A stretch of 64,000 nucleotides of DNA from Sporomusa ovata DSM 2662 (GTDB lineage Bacteria > Bacillota > Negativicutes > Sporomusales > Sporomusaceae). Below, piece after piece: positions 1-9,152 of this stretch. The notes under the pieces are model-generated. The model was not told the origin of the DNA. It was given only the letters and a program-made list of their open reading frames with translations, and did not search any database. A program made the position numbers and the translations under genes. The stretch's first letter is position 1, and the number at the start of each line of letters is the position of its first letter. Location: assembly GCF_000445445.1 (NCBI RefSeq), contig NZ_ASXP01000001.1, positions 1,100,501 to 1,164,500 of the forward strand. Reading direction: 5' to 3'.

Positions 1-2
1 TT

Positions 3-2063
3 GCGTATAGTCCTGGTGCTAAGGATAGCCAGGACATTAATTATTTCCAAAATGAAGGCAATCCCAAAGGCTCTATCCATTGGGGTGATGACGGTCGCGC
101 TATCATAACTCTAATGGAAGGAGCTGACGCCTCCACTGTCATTCATGAGCTTGTTGGTCATTATTTCACCCAAAATTTACTCGACCAGGGGGCGTTGGAT
201 ACTGCACCGGAATGGATGAAAAAAGACCGGAAAACCGTCCTAGAGTATGTTGGTATTGAAAACTGGGAAACGGCAACCAGGGAAGAGAAAACTGCTGCTC
301 ATGAAAAGATGGCCGAAGCTGCTGAAACATATATATTAGAAGGAAAATCACCATCCCAGGCACTGGCCAGTGTATTCCAGCGCTTTGCTGAATGGCTGAC
401 TGCCGTATATCAACAGATTCGCCGTGCCGATCTGGACTTGAAACCAGAGATCCGGGAGGTCTTTGACCGGATGCTGGCCAGCCAGGATGAGATTGCCCAC
501 ATGGAGCTGATAAAAGATTATCATCGGCGAATGCCGCAGGAAATACTGTCTACTCTGTCTGAGAAGCAAATAGCTTGGCTGGATAAATCTCTGGATAAGG
601 TACGGGAAAAGTCCAAAGATATTCTGCGCGGCCGGGTGCTGAAACGTTTTACTGCAGAGCAAAAGGCGGAGATTAAGGCCGAAATGGAGCGAGTCAGGCC
701 GGAGATAGAAGAAGAAACGGCTAAAGAGCCGATCTATCTGGCTATGGAGGAATTGCGCAAGCAATCCGGCGGCGGCAATCCCCGCAATGTTGCCAATGAG
801 TATGTTCGCGGATTGACCAATGCATCTCAAAATATTTTGTTCAATATAATTGCCGATCAATATGGTTTTACTTCCGCCGATCATATGATGAAGAAAATTA
901 GTGATAGTAAAGATTGGAAGAATGAGGTTAAAGCCCGTATTGATCAGCATATTCAAAATACCTTTGGTGATATTTATGAACGTAAGAACTTGTTACGTCA
1001 GGAAGCCGAGCAAGCCATGTTCAATGAAGAGGGCGCGACCTTGCTGGCTATTGAAGATCAAATCCTGCAGGAAAAGCTGGGGAAGGTTATTACTCGGGAG
1101 GAGCAGCGCCGGGAGGTTATTCGTCAACGTGATGCAGCGAAAACGCTGGCGGCGGAAAGTATCGCAAAAGTTTCACTGGATAGGGCAATGAGAGTAACCA
1201 CCTATATTGCCGCAGAACGCAGAGCCGCAGAAAGAGGGAAGGCGGCTTGGATTAAAGGGGACTATGTAGCAGCGCAAAAAGAAAAAGAGATCCAGCTTCA
1301 TAACCATGCTATGGTTATGGCTTCGTTAAATGCCCGTCGGGAGTTTGAGCGGATTAACCGTTATTTGAAGCGGCAAAGAACAGTTGATAAGCTGACATGG
1401 GTTTCAGAAACTGATTGGTTTCAGGCAGCAGACTTGCTGCGGCGGTTTGGTTTTGTACGCAAGGATTATGATCCCAGCAAGAAGATGGAGAGCCTGGGGC
1501 AATATATCACCCGGCAGAAAACAGAGAATCCGGATATGATTCGTATTGCAGATTGGCTGGCAACCTATGAGGATCAGGTGTATAATTCCCGCACCTTATC
1601 GCTGAATGAATATCGGGATGTGGAGAATGCGCTGCGCAATATTAAGAAGATTGCTAAGGCTGGGGTTAATAGTGACGGCTTTGTGCAGATAAGTGATAAA
1701 CCTGTTGGTGAAGTGGCTGCGACTTTATATAATTTAGCAGATGTCAATGTTAAGAATGTCCAAACAGATAAAATTGAAAGAGAGAATAGACCTCCCGGTT
1801 ATATGACTGGCCTGAAAAAGATATCGCAGCAATTACTGAAGCTGGATGGATATAAGGACTTTGGGCTATGGGACCATACTTTTTCCAACAGGCATATGAG
1901 GCCCAAAACCATCAAAGCAAACTGCGCAACCAGGTGTTGGATAAGATTAAGGAAGCCTGGTCAGTTGAACATACTGCGCAGGAGCGGGCGGATTATGCGG
2001 ATAAGAATAAAGCTATATATATTGAAGAATGGAATGACTCGGTTACTAAAAACACCTTACTGA
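3..2063 (+). CDS. Phage large polyvalent protein, N-terminal piece (partial, frameshifted)
   Basis: The reading frame is open from base 3, so the gene begins left of the window; the first ATG in the window (114) is internal. The segment around residues 30-50 resembles the zincin-like domain of phage polyvalent proteins, but the motif reads HELVGH, one residue longer than the usual HExxH. After it comes a long charged, largely helical region rich in Glu, Lys and Arg. Sense coding appears to stop near base 1865: the last ~65 residues are Arg/Cys-rich and unlike the rest, while the frame starting at 1868 continues the same kind of protein. I infer a one-base insertion or two-base deletion there. 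Such proteins are thought to be packaged with the phage DNA or act in the virion; the exact job here is unknown. Confidence 0.7.
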   Translation, partial: AYSPGAKDSQDINYFQNEGNPKGSIHWGDDGRAIITLMEGADASTVIHELVGHYFTQNLLDQGALDTAPEWMKKDRKTVLEYVGIENWETATREEKTAAHEKMAEAAETYILEGKSPSQALASVFQRFAEWLTAVYQQIRRADLDLKPEIREVFDRMLASQDEIAHMELIKDYHRRMPQEILSTLSEKQIAWLDKSLDKVREKSKDILRGRVLKRFTAEQKAEIKAEMERVRPEIEEETAKEPIYLAMEELRKQSGGGNPRNVANEYVRGLTNASQNILFNIIADQYGFTSADHMMKKISDSKDWKNEVKARIDQHIQNTFGDIYERKNLLRQEAEQAMFNEEGATLLAIEDQILQEKLGKVITREEQRREVIRQRDAAKTLAAESIAKVSLDRAMRVTTYIAAERRAAERGKAAWIKGDYVAAQKEKEIQLHNHAMVMASLNARREFERINRYLKRQRTVDKLTWVSETDWFQAADLLRRFGFVRKDYDPSKKMESLGQYITRQKTENPDMIRIADWLATYEDQVYNSRTLSLNEYRDVENALRNIKKIAKAGVNSDGFVQISDKPVGEVAATLYNLADVNVKNVQTDKIERENRPPGYMTGLKKISQQLLKLDGYKDFGLWDHTFSNRHMRPKTIKANCATRCWIRLRKPGQLNILRRSGRIMRIRIKLYILKNGMTRLLKTPY

Positions 2064-3796
2064 CAATTGCGCTTAATATGGGATCAAAGTCGAATAAAGG
2101 CAGACTGTGTAGTACACCGCCTGTTGGGATTAATCCTAACGTGGTATGGAATGAAAGAGCTATTCTAGAAACTTTATCACGGTATCTGGAAGCCCGCGAT
2201 TTCCGTCTGGTTAACCGGCTGTGGAAAGCTCTTAATCTCTATGAAGAGTCCAATGCTATGGTAAAGCGGATAACTGGTTTTTCCATGGACAAGGTAGAGC
2301 CTGTGCCAATCGTTTTTACAGCGAAGAATGGGGAAGTTGTGCAGACAGACGGTGGTTATTATCCACTATACAAAGATCCCCGCGCCTCAATTGAGGCGGA
2401 GCTGCAGGCCAATAAGGCGTTATATGAAGAGCAGTCCCTGGCTGTGATGCCATTTACTGAAACCGGGTACACCAAAGGCCGTTTGTCTGGTGCTCATTAT
2501 TCAGTTGATCTGGAGTTGTCTAATTTGTACCGTCATATTAATGATGTGACTCACGATATTGCGTTTCGTCCGGTTATGAATGATTTTCGTAAACTGTTGC
2601 GTAGAGAGGAAATTAAAGAAGTACTGCGCCGTAAGTTAGGAGACGATGGCTATAGAGCCTTTAGGCAATGGCTTAATGGCTTGGCAACAGGCAGGGATAG
2701 TGTTGTGGAAGGCGGCTGGGACTGGCTTGATGATAAGGCCAATGTACTGCGCGAAAGGGCGGTTGTTGCGTACTTGCTGTTTCGGCCAGCTACAGCATTG
2801 CAAAATCTGGCTAATCCAACCCTGTATGGCAATGCCGTGGAAGGCTTTGGCGAAAAGGAAGCTTTGCGATCTTACCTGAATAACGGTTGGGGTGACTATA
2901 TCCCGAATGCCGTACGTAATACCAAACGGGCAAAAGAACTTAGGGAGTATGTGTTTGCCAAATCAGCGCTTATGCGGGATAAGATGGAGAATCCAGATTA
3001 TACGCTTCGGGAATTTCACGAAAAAGGGAAAGAGAGTAAAGTAATAGAGTTTGGCTCTAACGTACTGGCCTATATGGATCAACTGACTGATATTCCAATG
3101 TGGCTGGGAGCGTATGAGCTTGCCGAACAGCGCGGTCTACCGGAAGCGGAAAGGGTACGATACGCGGATACTGTTATTGAACGCAGCAGTGGCTCATCAC
3201 GAAAGATGGATGTAGCTCAAGCTCTCAAAGGAACGCCTACACAGCGGTTGTTTACTATGTTTTACACCTTCTTGAGTACTCAATTAAACCGCTGGCAACA
3301 AGAGTATGGAATTGTTATGAAGGAAAAGGATTATATGCGCGCCATGACCTTTGTTGCGACAAAATATCTATTGTTTGGCGCGTTGTCCGCAGTACTTTCC
3401 TTCCGCTGGCTGAATGATGAGGATGACGATAATCCACTGCTGTGGTGGGCAAAAGAAATATTAAGTTGGCCGCATTCTATGTTCCCAGTTGTGGGATCGG
3501 TTGTAAAAGTTGCAGCTGAAATAGCGTTTGGTTCTAGGTCCTTCGGGTACAGTCTAAGTAGCGTCGAACGCGGTATCGGTGATGCGCTAAAGGTTCCGGG
3601 TAATATAATTCAATATCTCGAAGGAAAGAGAGATATTCAGGGGGCAGCTGAATCCGCCACTGGTGCCGCCGCATTTTTGTTTAAATATCCCGATCAGTTT
3701 AATGATTGGTTCTGGAACGCCTATGATATGATTGCGAACGACATGACCCCGGAGGCCAGAGACATCATCCGCCGTCGGCCGAAAAAAGAAAGATAA
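1868..3796 (+). CDS. Phage large polyvalent protein, C-terminal piece
   Basis: 642-residue frame overlapping the preceding one by 196 bases in a different phase; no ribosome binding site precedes its first ATG, so it is best read as the continuation of the same gene after a frameshift. It is a mixed charged protein with a hydrophobic stretch near residues 490-510 (around base 3350-3400) and a segment with several aromatic residues toward the C-terminus, as in the C-terminal parts of giant polyvalent phage proteins. The end (RRRPKKER) is strongly basic. No catalytic motif is recognised. It is followed by a clear hairpin terminator and then the tail-spike gene. A sequencing error cannot be excluded as the cause of the split. 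Confidence 0.65.
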   Translation: MGPYFFQQAYEAQNHQSKLRNQVLDKIKEAWSVEHTAQERADYADKNKAIYIEEWNDSVTKNTLLTIALNMGSKSNKGRLCSTPPVGINPNVVWNERAILETLSRYLEARDFRLVNRLWKALNLYEESNAMVKRITGFSMDKVEPVPIVFTAKNGEVVQTDGGYYPLYKDPRASIEAELQANKALYEEQSLAVMPFTETGYTKGRLSGAHYSVDLELSNLYRHINDVTHDIAFRPVMNDFRKLLRREEIKEVLRRKLGDDGYRAFRQWLNGLATGRDSVVEGGWDWLDDKANVLRERAVVAYLLFRPATALQNLANPTLYGNAVEGFGEKEALRSYLNNGWGDYIPNAVRNTKRAKELREYVFAKSALMRDKMENPDYTLREFHEKGKESKVIEFGSNVLAYMDQLTDIPMWLGAYELAEQRGLPEAERVRYADTVIERSSGSSRKMDVAQALKGTPTQRLFTMFYTFLSTQLNRWQQEYGIVMKEKDYMRAMTFVATKYLLFGALSAVLSFRWLNDEDDDNPLLWWAKEILSWPHSMFPVVGSVVKVAAEIAFGSRSFGYSLSSVERGIGDALKVPGNIIQYLEGKRDIQGAAESATGAAAFLFKYPDQFNDWFWNAYDMIANDMTPEARDIIRRRPKKER

Positions 3797-3893
3797 AAAA
3801 TCTAAATAGCCAGTCTTTTAATCCGGGTTTTCTGTGGTACTATGACAGTATGAAGTATGTGTCAATGCCGCAAACAAGTAAATAAAAAATCAG

Positions 3894-3925
3894 CAGGAGC
3901 CGTTAATTCGGCTCCTGTACTTTTT
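3894..3925 (+). terminator. Rho-independent terminator after the polyvalent protein
   Basis: A perfect 9-bp stem (CAGGAGCCG / CGGCTCCTG) with a TTAATT loop is followed by TAC and five T. It separates the large phage gene from the tail-spike gene, whose ribosome binding site AAAGGAGG starts immediately after the T run. Confidence 0.8.
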
Positions 3926-3942
3926 AAAGGAGGTGCAAAAAT

Positions 3943-6801
3943 ATGACGATAGCCAGTACTCTAAATAAACATACCTATTCCGGGAATGGGGTCACATACG
4001 AGTGGCCCTATACTTTTTCTATTTTCTCTGCCTCAGATATTAAGGTCTACCTAACTGATGAAAACGGCGCTGTAACCAAGTTGACAACTGGCTACAACGT
4101 TGATACCGCTAACTTAAAGGTGTTATACCCATATCCCACGTCTGGTACTAAGCTGCCTAGCGGATATAAGATAACGCTCAAGCGTGAAATCGATATTGTC
4201 CAAGAAACCGCGCTGCCGAATCAAGGGGCTTATTTTGCCAAGACAGTGGAAAGTTCTTTGGATCGCTCAACTGCTATAGACCAGCAGCAGCAGGAACATT
4301 TAGACAGAACGTTGCGGCATGCAGTGTCTATTGGTGATGATGTGTCGTTAGAATTGCCAGCACCGGTAGCGGAGCAGGGGCTGGGGTGGGATAATACCGG
4401 CAAAAAGATAATTAACATGACAGCGGCGCAATTAGTCGATGTTGTTGGTATTGCTAATACCTTTGCTGAATCAACCGGCTACGGCATAATAGCAGGACTT
4501 ACCGTTTCTGCGCAGAATACTCCCGATATGTCAGTATATGTCGAAGGGGGTATAGTACATATGATGAGCGGAAAAAGGTTTGTGATTGCAGCAATAGCGG
4601 CGTTGGCTATTTTAGCGGCAGATCCTTTGTTGCCGAGGATTGACTTGGTTTACGTTAATTCTGGCGGTCAGGTAGCTTATGCTGCTGGTACGGCGGCATC
4701 GAATCCCTCTGCCCCAACTTTGCCTGACGGTGCGGTAAAACTTACTACTATTACTGTCCCTGCTGGCACAACGGGAATTCTAAGTGAAAATATTGGGGGA
4801 AACAATAGATCAAAAAATTACATAATATCTAGTTCTGAGCATCCTGATAATCCGACTAAAAACATGATTTGGATTAATCCGACTGGAAGCGAAATAAAAC
4901 GTTTTAACGGGAACGATTTTGTACCGTTTAACGTTATAAATGTAGTCAATGTAAAGTCTTTCGGCGCTAAGGGTGATGGGGTAACCGACGATACAGTAGC
5001 AATACAGGCAGCAACCGACGCTGCAAACGGAGGAACAGTTTTTTTCCCTGACGGCGAATACCTAATTAATCCTGTTATAAACTATGGCGTATTGAATTAT
5101 GGCACACCGGCGCTTCCTGCAGATTTTGCATTAGTTTTTACCGTGCCGGTAAAGTGGCAAGGTCATAACGCAATAATCATAACCGATAACGATACTACCG
5201 GGGGCAGAGATACTGCTTGGAAAAACGGTATTGCTTGTACTAAATACTCCGAATTCGATGGCATTATCTTTAAAATGAAAAATTTAGAGCCTTATTCTGG
5301 TCGCCATTTGCATTTTGTGGGTACATCCACAGAGAAGACGGGTTTTAAAGTGACCAACTGCACATTTGTTGGTGGTTATCAGTCAATTGCACTTTATGAT
5401 TACATCGATGGCGTACTAATAGAAGACTGCACCTTTGACAACACCACAGGTAAAGGTGGATACGGCATTTATGCAGATGATTGCAGATGGTGTAAAAACA
5501 TCCATATTAACCGTAATAAGTTTTTAGGCAGTCCTAAGGGGGACGCAATCGAATTTAATAATGATGGACATACCATTGCAATAGGCGATACAAATAAAAC
5601 TCAACGTAATATAGCTGCTGGCGAATATACGGAAAACGTGTACATTACAAACAATTATATCACTGGTTATACGTCAACAGAACCCGCCGCAGGACTCGGT
5701 ATGGGGTTTGCAGGAAAAATGAACAATGTCGTTATCGAGAAAAATATTATTACCGATTGTTATGCAAATTGCATTCATTTCGAATATTTGTATCTGAGAC
5801 AAAACGACATCCCGACAAATATTACCATTCGCAACAATACTGTAAAAACACTGGAAAATGCGCCAAGTAGTTCTATCGGTATTGCTTTTTCGACTTGGCC
5901 CGAAGTCGTAGAATCAGATATTGATTGGTCAAAACATCAAAATATCATTATCACGGGAAACGAAATTGCAACAAATAATTGTCATTGTATAATTGGTAAG
6001 TTTGTAAATGGGATAGAAGTATTTCAGAATAAACTTACATCAACGCTTCGTAGTGCTACCCAATTACAAGGGTGTGATAATGTTAAGATTTCTAATAATA
6101 AAGTAACTGATAGTAAAAAAGGTGTGTCCTTTGCAGGTGGATATGGCAAAGGTAAAAAAATCACGATAACCGGCAACACCTTCAATAATGTCGAAACAGT
6201 TTATGATAATGGTGAAACAGCAACCTCTGTTCCGAATTTCGCAATTAGTGGTAATAGCTATATTCGATGCAAAAACATGATAAATGACGCAAACGCAACA
6301 GGGTATTCATTAACAGGATTCAGCGAAACTATATTGGGAGGGTTGTTTGTAAAACAGGCGAATTATGGTGTTGGGAGTACGCCTTGCGGTATTCAACTTG
6401 TCGGGCAAGATTTTACCCTAGAGGATAATAGTAATTTATCAGCATATTACCAAATTTACAGGAGAAAAATTGGTAATAGTGTGTTTCCAGGTACCAGGGT
6501 GTATTCAACGGCATCCACTACTGTAAAATCTGCTAACCTGCACGGTTGTATTTATGCTGGATATCTAAATAGTGCTAATGTACTAGCGACAACAACAGCC
6601 GGAAGTAATGTCGTTGCTGTATCGGCTGTATCTGAGTATTTGCTACCTGGTATGTTTATCGCTATAGCTGGATCAGGGCTATCTGCAACAGCCTGTGTGA
6701 TAGATATTGACGTGCCAAGCAAACTAGTTTATCTATCGGAAAATGCAACAACAGCAGTAAGCAACGTCCAGATAACAGCTATTCAAGCTACATTTAATTA
6801 A
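3943..6801 (+). CDS. Phage tail spike/fibre with pectate-lyase-like beta-helix
   Basis: 952 residues, start supported by AAAGGAGGTG. Residues 1 to about 150 (tyrosine- and threonine-rich, with GYNVD and ALPNQGAYF) look like the phage T7 tail-fibre N-terminal domain that docks the fibre to the virion. From about residue 326 (VKSFGAKGDGVTDDT) a pectate-lyase-superfamily right-handed beta-helix begins, with repeated N-x-I/V-x-N-N ladder motifs to about residue 790; this fold is typical of capsule- or glycan-degrading spikes. The C-terminal ~160 residues are a separate small domain, probably receptor-binding or trimerising. Likely role: host recognition, perhaps with polysaccharide depolymerase activity. 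Catalytic residues cannot be assigned by eye. Confidence 0.85.
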   Translation: MTIASTLNKHTYSGNGVTYEWPYTFSIFSASDIKVYLTDENGAVTKLTTGYNVDTANLKVLYPYPTSGTKLPSGYKITLKREIDIVQETALPNQGAYFAKTVESSLDRSTAIDQQQQEHLDRTLRHAVSIGDDVSLELPAPVAEQGLGWDNTGKKIINMTAAQLVDVVGIANTFAESTGYGIIAGLTVSAQNTPDMSVYVEGGIVHMMSGKRFVIAAIAALAILAADPLLPRIDLVYVNSGGQVAYAAGTAASNPSAPTLPDGAVKLTTITVPAGTTGILSENIGGNNRSKNYIISSSEHPDNPTKNMIWINPTGSEIKRFNGNDFVPFNVINVVNVKSFGAKGDGVTDDTVAIQAATDAANGGTVFFPDGEYLINPVINYGVLNYGTPALPADFALVFTVPVKWQGHNAIIITDNDTTGGRDTAWKNGIACTKYSEFDGIIFKMKNLEPYSGRHLHFVGTSTEKTGFKVTNCTFVGGYQSIALYDYIDGVLIEDCTFDNTTGKGGYGIYADDCRWCKNIHINRNKFLGSPKGDAIEFNNDGHTIAIGDTNKTQRNIAAGEYTENVYITNNYITGYTSTEPAAGLGMGFAGKMNNVVIEKNIITDCYANCIHFEYLYLRQNDIPTNITIRNNTVKTLENAPSSSIGIAFSTWPEVVESDIDWSKHQNIIITGNEIATNNCHCIIGKFVNGIEVFQNKLTSTLRSATQLQGCDNVKISNNKVTDSKKGVSFAGGYGKGKKITITGNTFNNVETVYDNGETATSVPNFAISGNSYIRCKNMINDANATGYSLTGFSETILGGLFVKQANYGVGSTPCGIQLVGQDFTLEDNSNLSAYYQIYRRKIGNSVFPGTRVYSTASTTVKSANLHGCIYAGYLNSANVLATTTAGSNVVAVSAVSEYLLPGMFIAIAGSGLSATACVIDIDVPSKLVYLSENATTAVSNVQITAIQATFN

Positions 6802-6815
6802 AGGGGGCTATTACT

Positions 6816-7109
6816 ATGCGAGAGGTAAATAAAACTGTAAATGTAACCAAAACAGTACAAGAGGCTATTAAGATTGTAAAAGAGGATATTATAAGTATTG
6901 CCGAGGACAAAGCCAATAAACACATCCACGTAAAAATAAATCTTGTTGGCGCAAGTGGTAATACAGTACTGAGCGAGGAATACGGCATTGACGGAGATAA
7001 ATATTTGTTATTGATGTCTGCTAATCCAACATTCGCACCAAGCAAACCGGAAAATGAATATCGAGAATGTGATTTGTGGTATATCATAGATTTAATTAGA
7101 GCTGCGTGA
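6816..7109 (+). CDS. Phage hypothetical protein
   Basis: 97 residues, preceded by AAAGGGGGC and starting 15 bases after the tail-spike stop. The N-terminal half is a charged amphipathic helix (many Lys/Glu/Val); the middle has GASGNTVLSEEYGIDGDKY. No signal peptide or membrane segment. The position between spike and holin suggests a tail-associated or chaperone role, but I do not recognise the family. The stop codon lies inside the following hairpin. Confidence 0.7.
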   Translation: MREVNKTVNVTKTVQEAIKIVKEDIISIAEDKANKHIHVKINLVGASGNTVLSEEYGIDGDKYLLLMSANPTFAPSKPENEYRECDLWYIIDLIRAA

Positions 7110-7124
7110 AAACGTAGCTCTAAT
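7095..7124 (+). terminator. Long hairpin overlapping a stop codon
   Basis: A 12-bp stem (ATTAGAGCTGCG paired with CGTAGCTCTAAT, one G-T pair) with a short A-rich loop spans the end of the 6816 gene; the TGA stop is in the loop. It is followed by TTTATTG, a weak T tract, so termination is partial at best. A second, smaller hairpin (CCGCT/AGCGG, 7159-7171) followed by TTATTTTT lies just downstream, before the holin. Confidence 0.5.
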
Positions 7125-7205
7125 TTATTGGAGCTGATAATATGCCACGCGAACCATGCCGCTGAGAGCGGTTATTTTTATGTACAAAATTTGGGGGGAG
7201 AAATT

Positions 7206-7721
7206 TTGAGAGAAATCTTTGAAAATGTGTTAGCGGCGGCGAAGTCAGCCGCAGTATCAATTATGGATGTGGCACCGGTTAAAGCAACAGCAGCCGGTGC
7301 CCTTGCTTTTGCGACCGGCAGCCATGGTACGGCATTGATGGCATTTGCCATACTGATCTTGATTGATTTGCTGACTAAATACCTGTCGCTATCAGCGCAG
7401 AGGCTGAATGACCGCAACCTGCCATCGGGACTATGGCAGTGTCTTATTGGTATTTACGCCGCATTTAAAGACGGATATATCAAGTCTGAACTGATGAAAA
7501 CCAAGTTTGCCGGGAAGATCATATTATATATGGTCCTAGTATCAGCGGCAATTCAGGTTGATGTTATGGCAAGGGGCGAAGACTTATTCCTGAAAGCCGC
7601 GTGGTACTATCTGGCTGGCACAGAGTTTATTAGTATTGCAGAAAATCTCAGGGATGCAGGAGTACAGAGTTTAGACCCGTTACTGGTGTTTATTAGAACA
7701 AGGCTGGGGGGATTGAAATGA
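7206..7721 (+). CDS. Phage holin
   Basis: 171 residues from a TTG start chosen because GGGGGGAG lies 5 bases upstream; the longer frame back to 7128 has no such site. Hydrophobic segments near residues 25-60 (ALAFATGSHGTALMAFAILILIDLL split by a glycine turn), 75-90 and 100-120 fit the phage holin_4 type (toxin-secretion/phage-lysis holin) with three membrane helices. The stop overlaps the endolysin start by four bases (ATGA), the usual holin-endolysin coupling. Role: timed permeabilisation of the inner membrane to release the lysozyme. Confidence 0.85.
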   Translation: MREIFENVLAAAKSAAVSIMDVAPVKATAAGALAFATGSHGTALMAFAILILIDLLTKYLSLSAQRLNDRNLPSGLWQCLIGIYAAFKDGYIKSELMKTKFAGKIILYMVLVSAAIQVDVMARGEDLFLKAAWYYLAGTEFISIAENLRDAGVQSLDPLLVFIRTRLGGLK

Positions 7722-8284
7722 TTAAGGGTATTGATGTAAGTTACCACAATGGTGAAATAGATTGGCAGGCCGTGGCAAATGCTGGCATTGAGTTTGTAAT
7801 GGTACGCAGCTCATACGGACTACAATCCAAGGATAGCCGGTTTGCAGAAAATGTTGTTAACGCTCAAGCTGTCGGTTTAAAAGTGGGGGTATACCATTAC
7901 AGCTATGCTTTGACAGAGGAAGATGCCGTTCAGGAAGCAGCTAATTGCCGTGAAGCTATTGAAAACGCTGGTGTGTGCTTAGAACTTCCCGTATTCTTCG
8001 ACATGGAGGATGCGGACGGTTATAAAGAGCGAAATAGCTTTTCCTTTGACCCGTCAGAGATAACGGCCATGTGCAAAGCGTTTATCAATAACCTTGGCCT
8101 GGATTGCGGCGTTTACGCCTCGTATTCCTGGCTGGCGGACTACATTGACTGGCGTAGTCTTGGCTGTGCCGTCTGGTCCGCGCAGTGGGGAAAAACAGAT
8201 GATCTCAAAGGATATATGTGGCAGTACACTGATAGCCTGGAGATCGGTGGCCGGTATTTTGACGGCAATATCAAATATGAATAA
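7718..8284 (+). CDS. GH25 lysozyme (phage endolysin)
   Basis: 188 residues covering a complete glycoside hydrolase family 25 barrel: it opens with IKGIDVSYHNGEIDW, has the acidic strand end FFDMEDAD (catalytic Asp/Glu expected here) and ends with MWQYTDS and YFDGN, all family hallmarks. No cell-wall-binding domain follows, and there is no signal peptide, in line with release through the upstream holin, whose stop it overlaps. Cleaves the MurNAc-GlcNAc beta-1,4 bond of peptidoglycan. Confidence 0.93.
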   Translation: MIKGIDVSYHNGEIDWQAVANAGIEFVMVRSSYGLQSKDSRFAENVVNAQAVGLKVGVYHYSYALTEEDAVQEAANCREAIENAGVCLELPVFFDMEDADGYKERNSFSFDPSEITAMCKAFINNLGLDCGVYASYSWLADYIDWRSLGCAVWSAQWGKTDDLKGYMWQYTDSLEIGGRYFDGNIKYE

Positions 8285-8299
8285 ACAGGAGGCATTACC

Positions 8300-8440
8300 A
8301 TGTTAAAGAAAATTGGATTGCGGCTACTTTGTTTTTTCATCGAAGGCAATATAGCCGAAGGTCAAGTCGGGATTAATTTAATTAACCTCAGTATCGCGGC
8401 AGCGTTCTTCGCTGCCGGTTTTATTGTGGGAAAAATATAG
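8300..8440 (+). CDS. Small phage membrane protein
   Basis: 46 codons starting 15 bases after the endolysin, with ACAGGAGG upstream of ATG. The N-terminus is basic (MLKKIGLR) and amphipathic, the C-terminal half (from INLINLSIAAAFFAAGF) is one transmembrane helix. Too short for family assignment; its place in the lysis cassette suggests an antiholin, second holin or envelope-lysis helper. Confidence 0.65.
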   Translation: MLKKIGLRLLCFFIEGNIAEGQVGINLINLSIAAAFFAAGFIVGKI

Positions 8441-8495
8441 GACAATAAAAATAGCGCCACATGTTCCGGGCGCGCTTAAGGGAGAGGAAAGAATT

Positions 8496-9113
8496 ATGTT
8501 TAGTTTAACCAAGCGCCAGGCGGTTATACTGCTTGGCGTTGTTTTATTGCTTGTAGCATGTTGGCTGCTTTACCAATATTTTCACCAGCCGCAGCCGGTA
8601 ACTGTCGAATCTCAGCAGCTGGCCGAGACCCCAGCCGGGGTAGACCTGGCAGCAAAGAACGCTCATATTGATATGTTGCAATCGCAGTTAAATGAAGCGG
8701 CCCAGCAGATTGCCGAGTTGAAAAATAAACCACCTGACACGATTATTCAGACCGTGCCGGTGGAAGTAATCAAAACTGTCGAGGTTGAGCGGCAGAAATC
8801 TGGCGCTAACTTCGCTATTGTTACAGATCCGAAGCAGCCGGACAAGCAGGTGGATTTAAAAGAGGTTGAAAAGCTGCCGACAGAAACGTCGGTCACCCTA
8901 AATCAGTACAATGTATTTGCCTATAAGAAGGTGATTCGCGGCGTTAATGTGTATCCGGATTGGAGCGAAGTGGTTAGGGGTAATTTTAAGATTGATGAAG
9001 TTACTGCCGATGTTAGCCGGAGGATTACTAAGGATGGTAAGTATATAGGTGTTGTTGCTGGATACGATTTTAAGCATGACCATGCCAAGGCTGGTTTAAG
9101 ATATTTGTTTTAA
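8496..9113 (+). CDS. Membrane-anchored coiled-coil protein of the lysis cassette
   Basis: 205 residues; ATG at 8496 chosen because GGGAGAGG precedes it. Layout: basic N-terminus (MFSLTKRQ), one hydrophobic helix at residues 9-26 ending near a Cys (LLLVACWLLYQYF), a short Pro/Gln linker, a coiled coil at about 55-80 (QSQLNEAAQQIAELKNK), then a beta-rich C-terminal domain ending in GLRYLF. The C-terminal strand alternates polar and apolar residues and finishes with Phe, as outer-membrane strands often do. I do not recognise a family. An envelope-spanning (spanin-like) or tail-associated role is inference from position and topology. Confidence 0.7.
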   Translation: MFSLTKRQAVILLGVVLLLVACWLLYQYFHQPQPVTVESQQLAETPAGVDLAAKNAHIDMLQSQLNEAAQQIAELKNKPPDTIIQTVPVEVIKTVEVERQKSGANFAIVTDPKQPDKQVDLKEVEKLPTETSVTLNQYNVFAYKKVIRGVNVYPDWSEVVRGNFKIDEVTADVSRRITKDGKYIGVVAGYDFKHDHAKAGLRYLF

Positions 9114-9152
9114 TCATTGCCGCCTTCCAGGTTTGTCCTGATGTAATCAGGT

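Larger units (their letters stand above)
1..9113 (+). mobile_element. Prophage, right (late/lysis) part, left end outside window
   Basis: Consecutive plus-strand genes encode a giant polyvalent-type phage protein, a T7-fibre-like/beta-helix tail spike, a holin, a GH25 endolysin and two small membrane-anchored proteins, which is the usual tail-then-lysis order at one end of a temperate phage. No integrase, repressor, terminase or capsid gene is visible, so these must lie to the left if the phage is complete. The large protein carries a frameshift, so the element may be decaying. The right boundary is not certain: the small gene at 11670 and the tRNA-Pro at 12197 may be part of, or the attachment site of, the same element. 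Confidence 0.85.

Noticed and set aside
1840..1880. Programmed -1 frameshift at TTTGGGC
   Set aside because: The heptamer is in the wrong phase for X-XXY-YYZ slippage, and no strong downstream structure was noticed; mutation is simpler.
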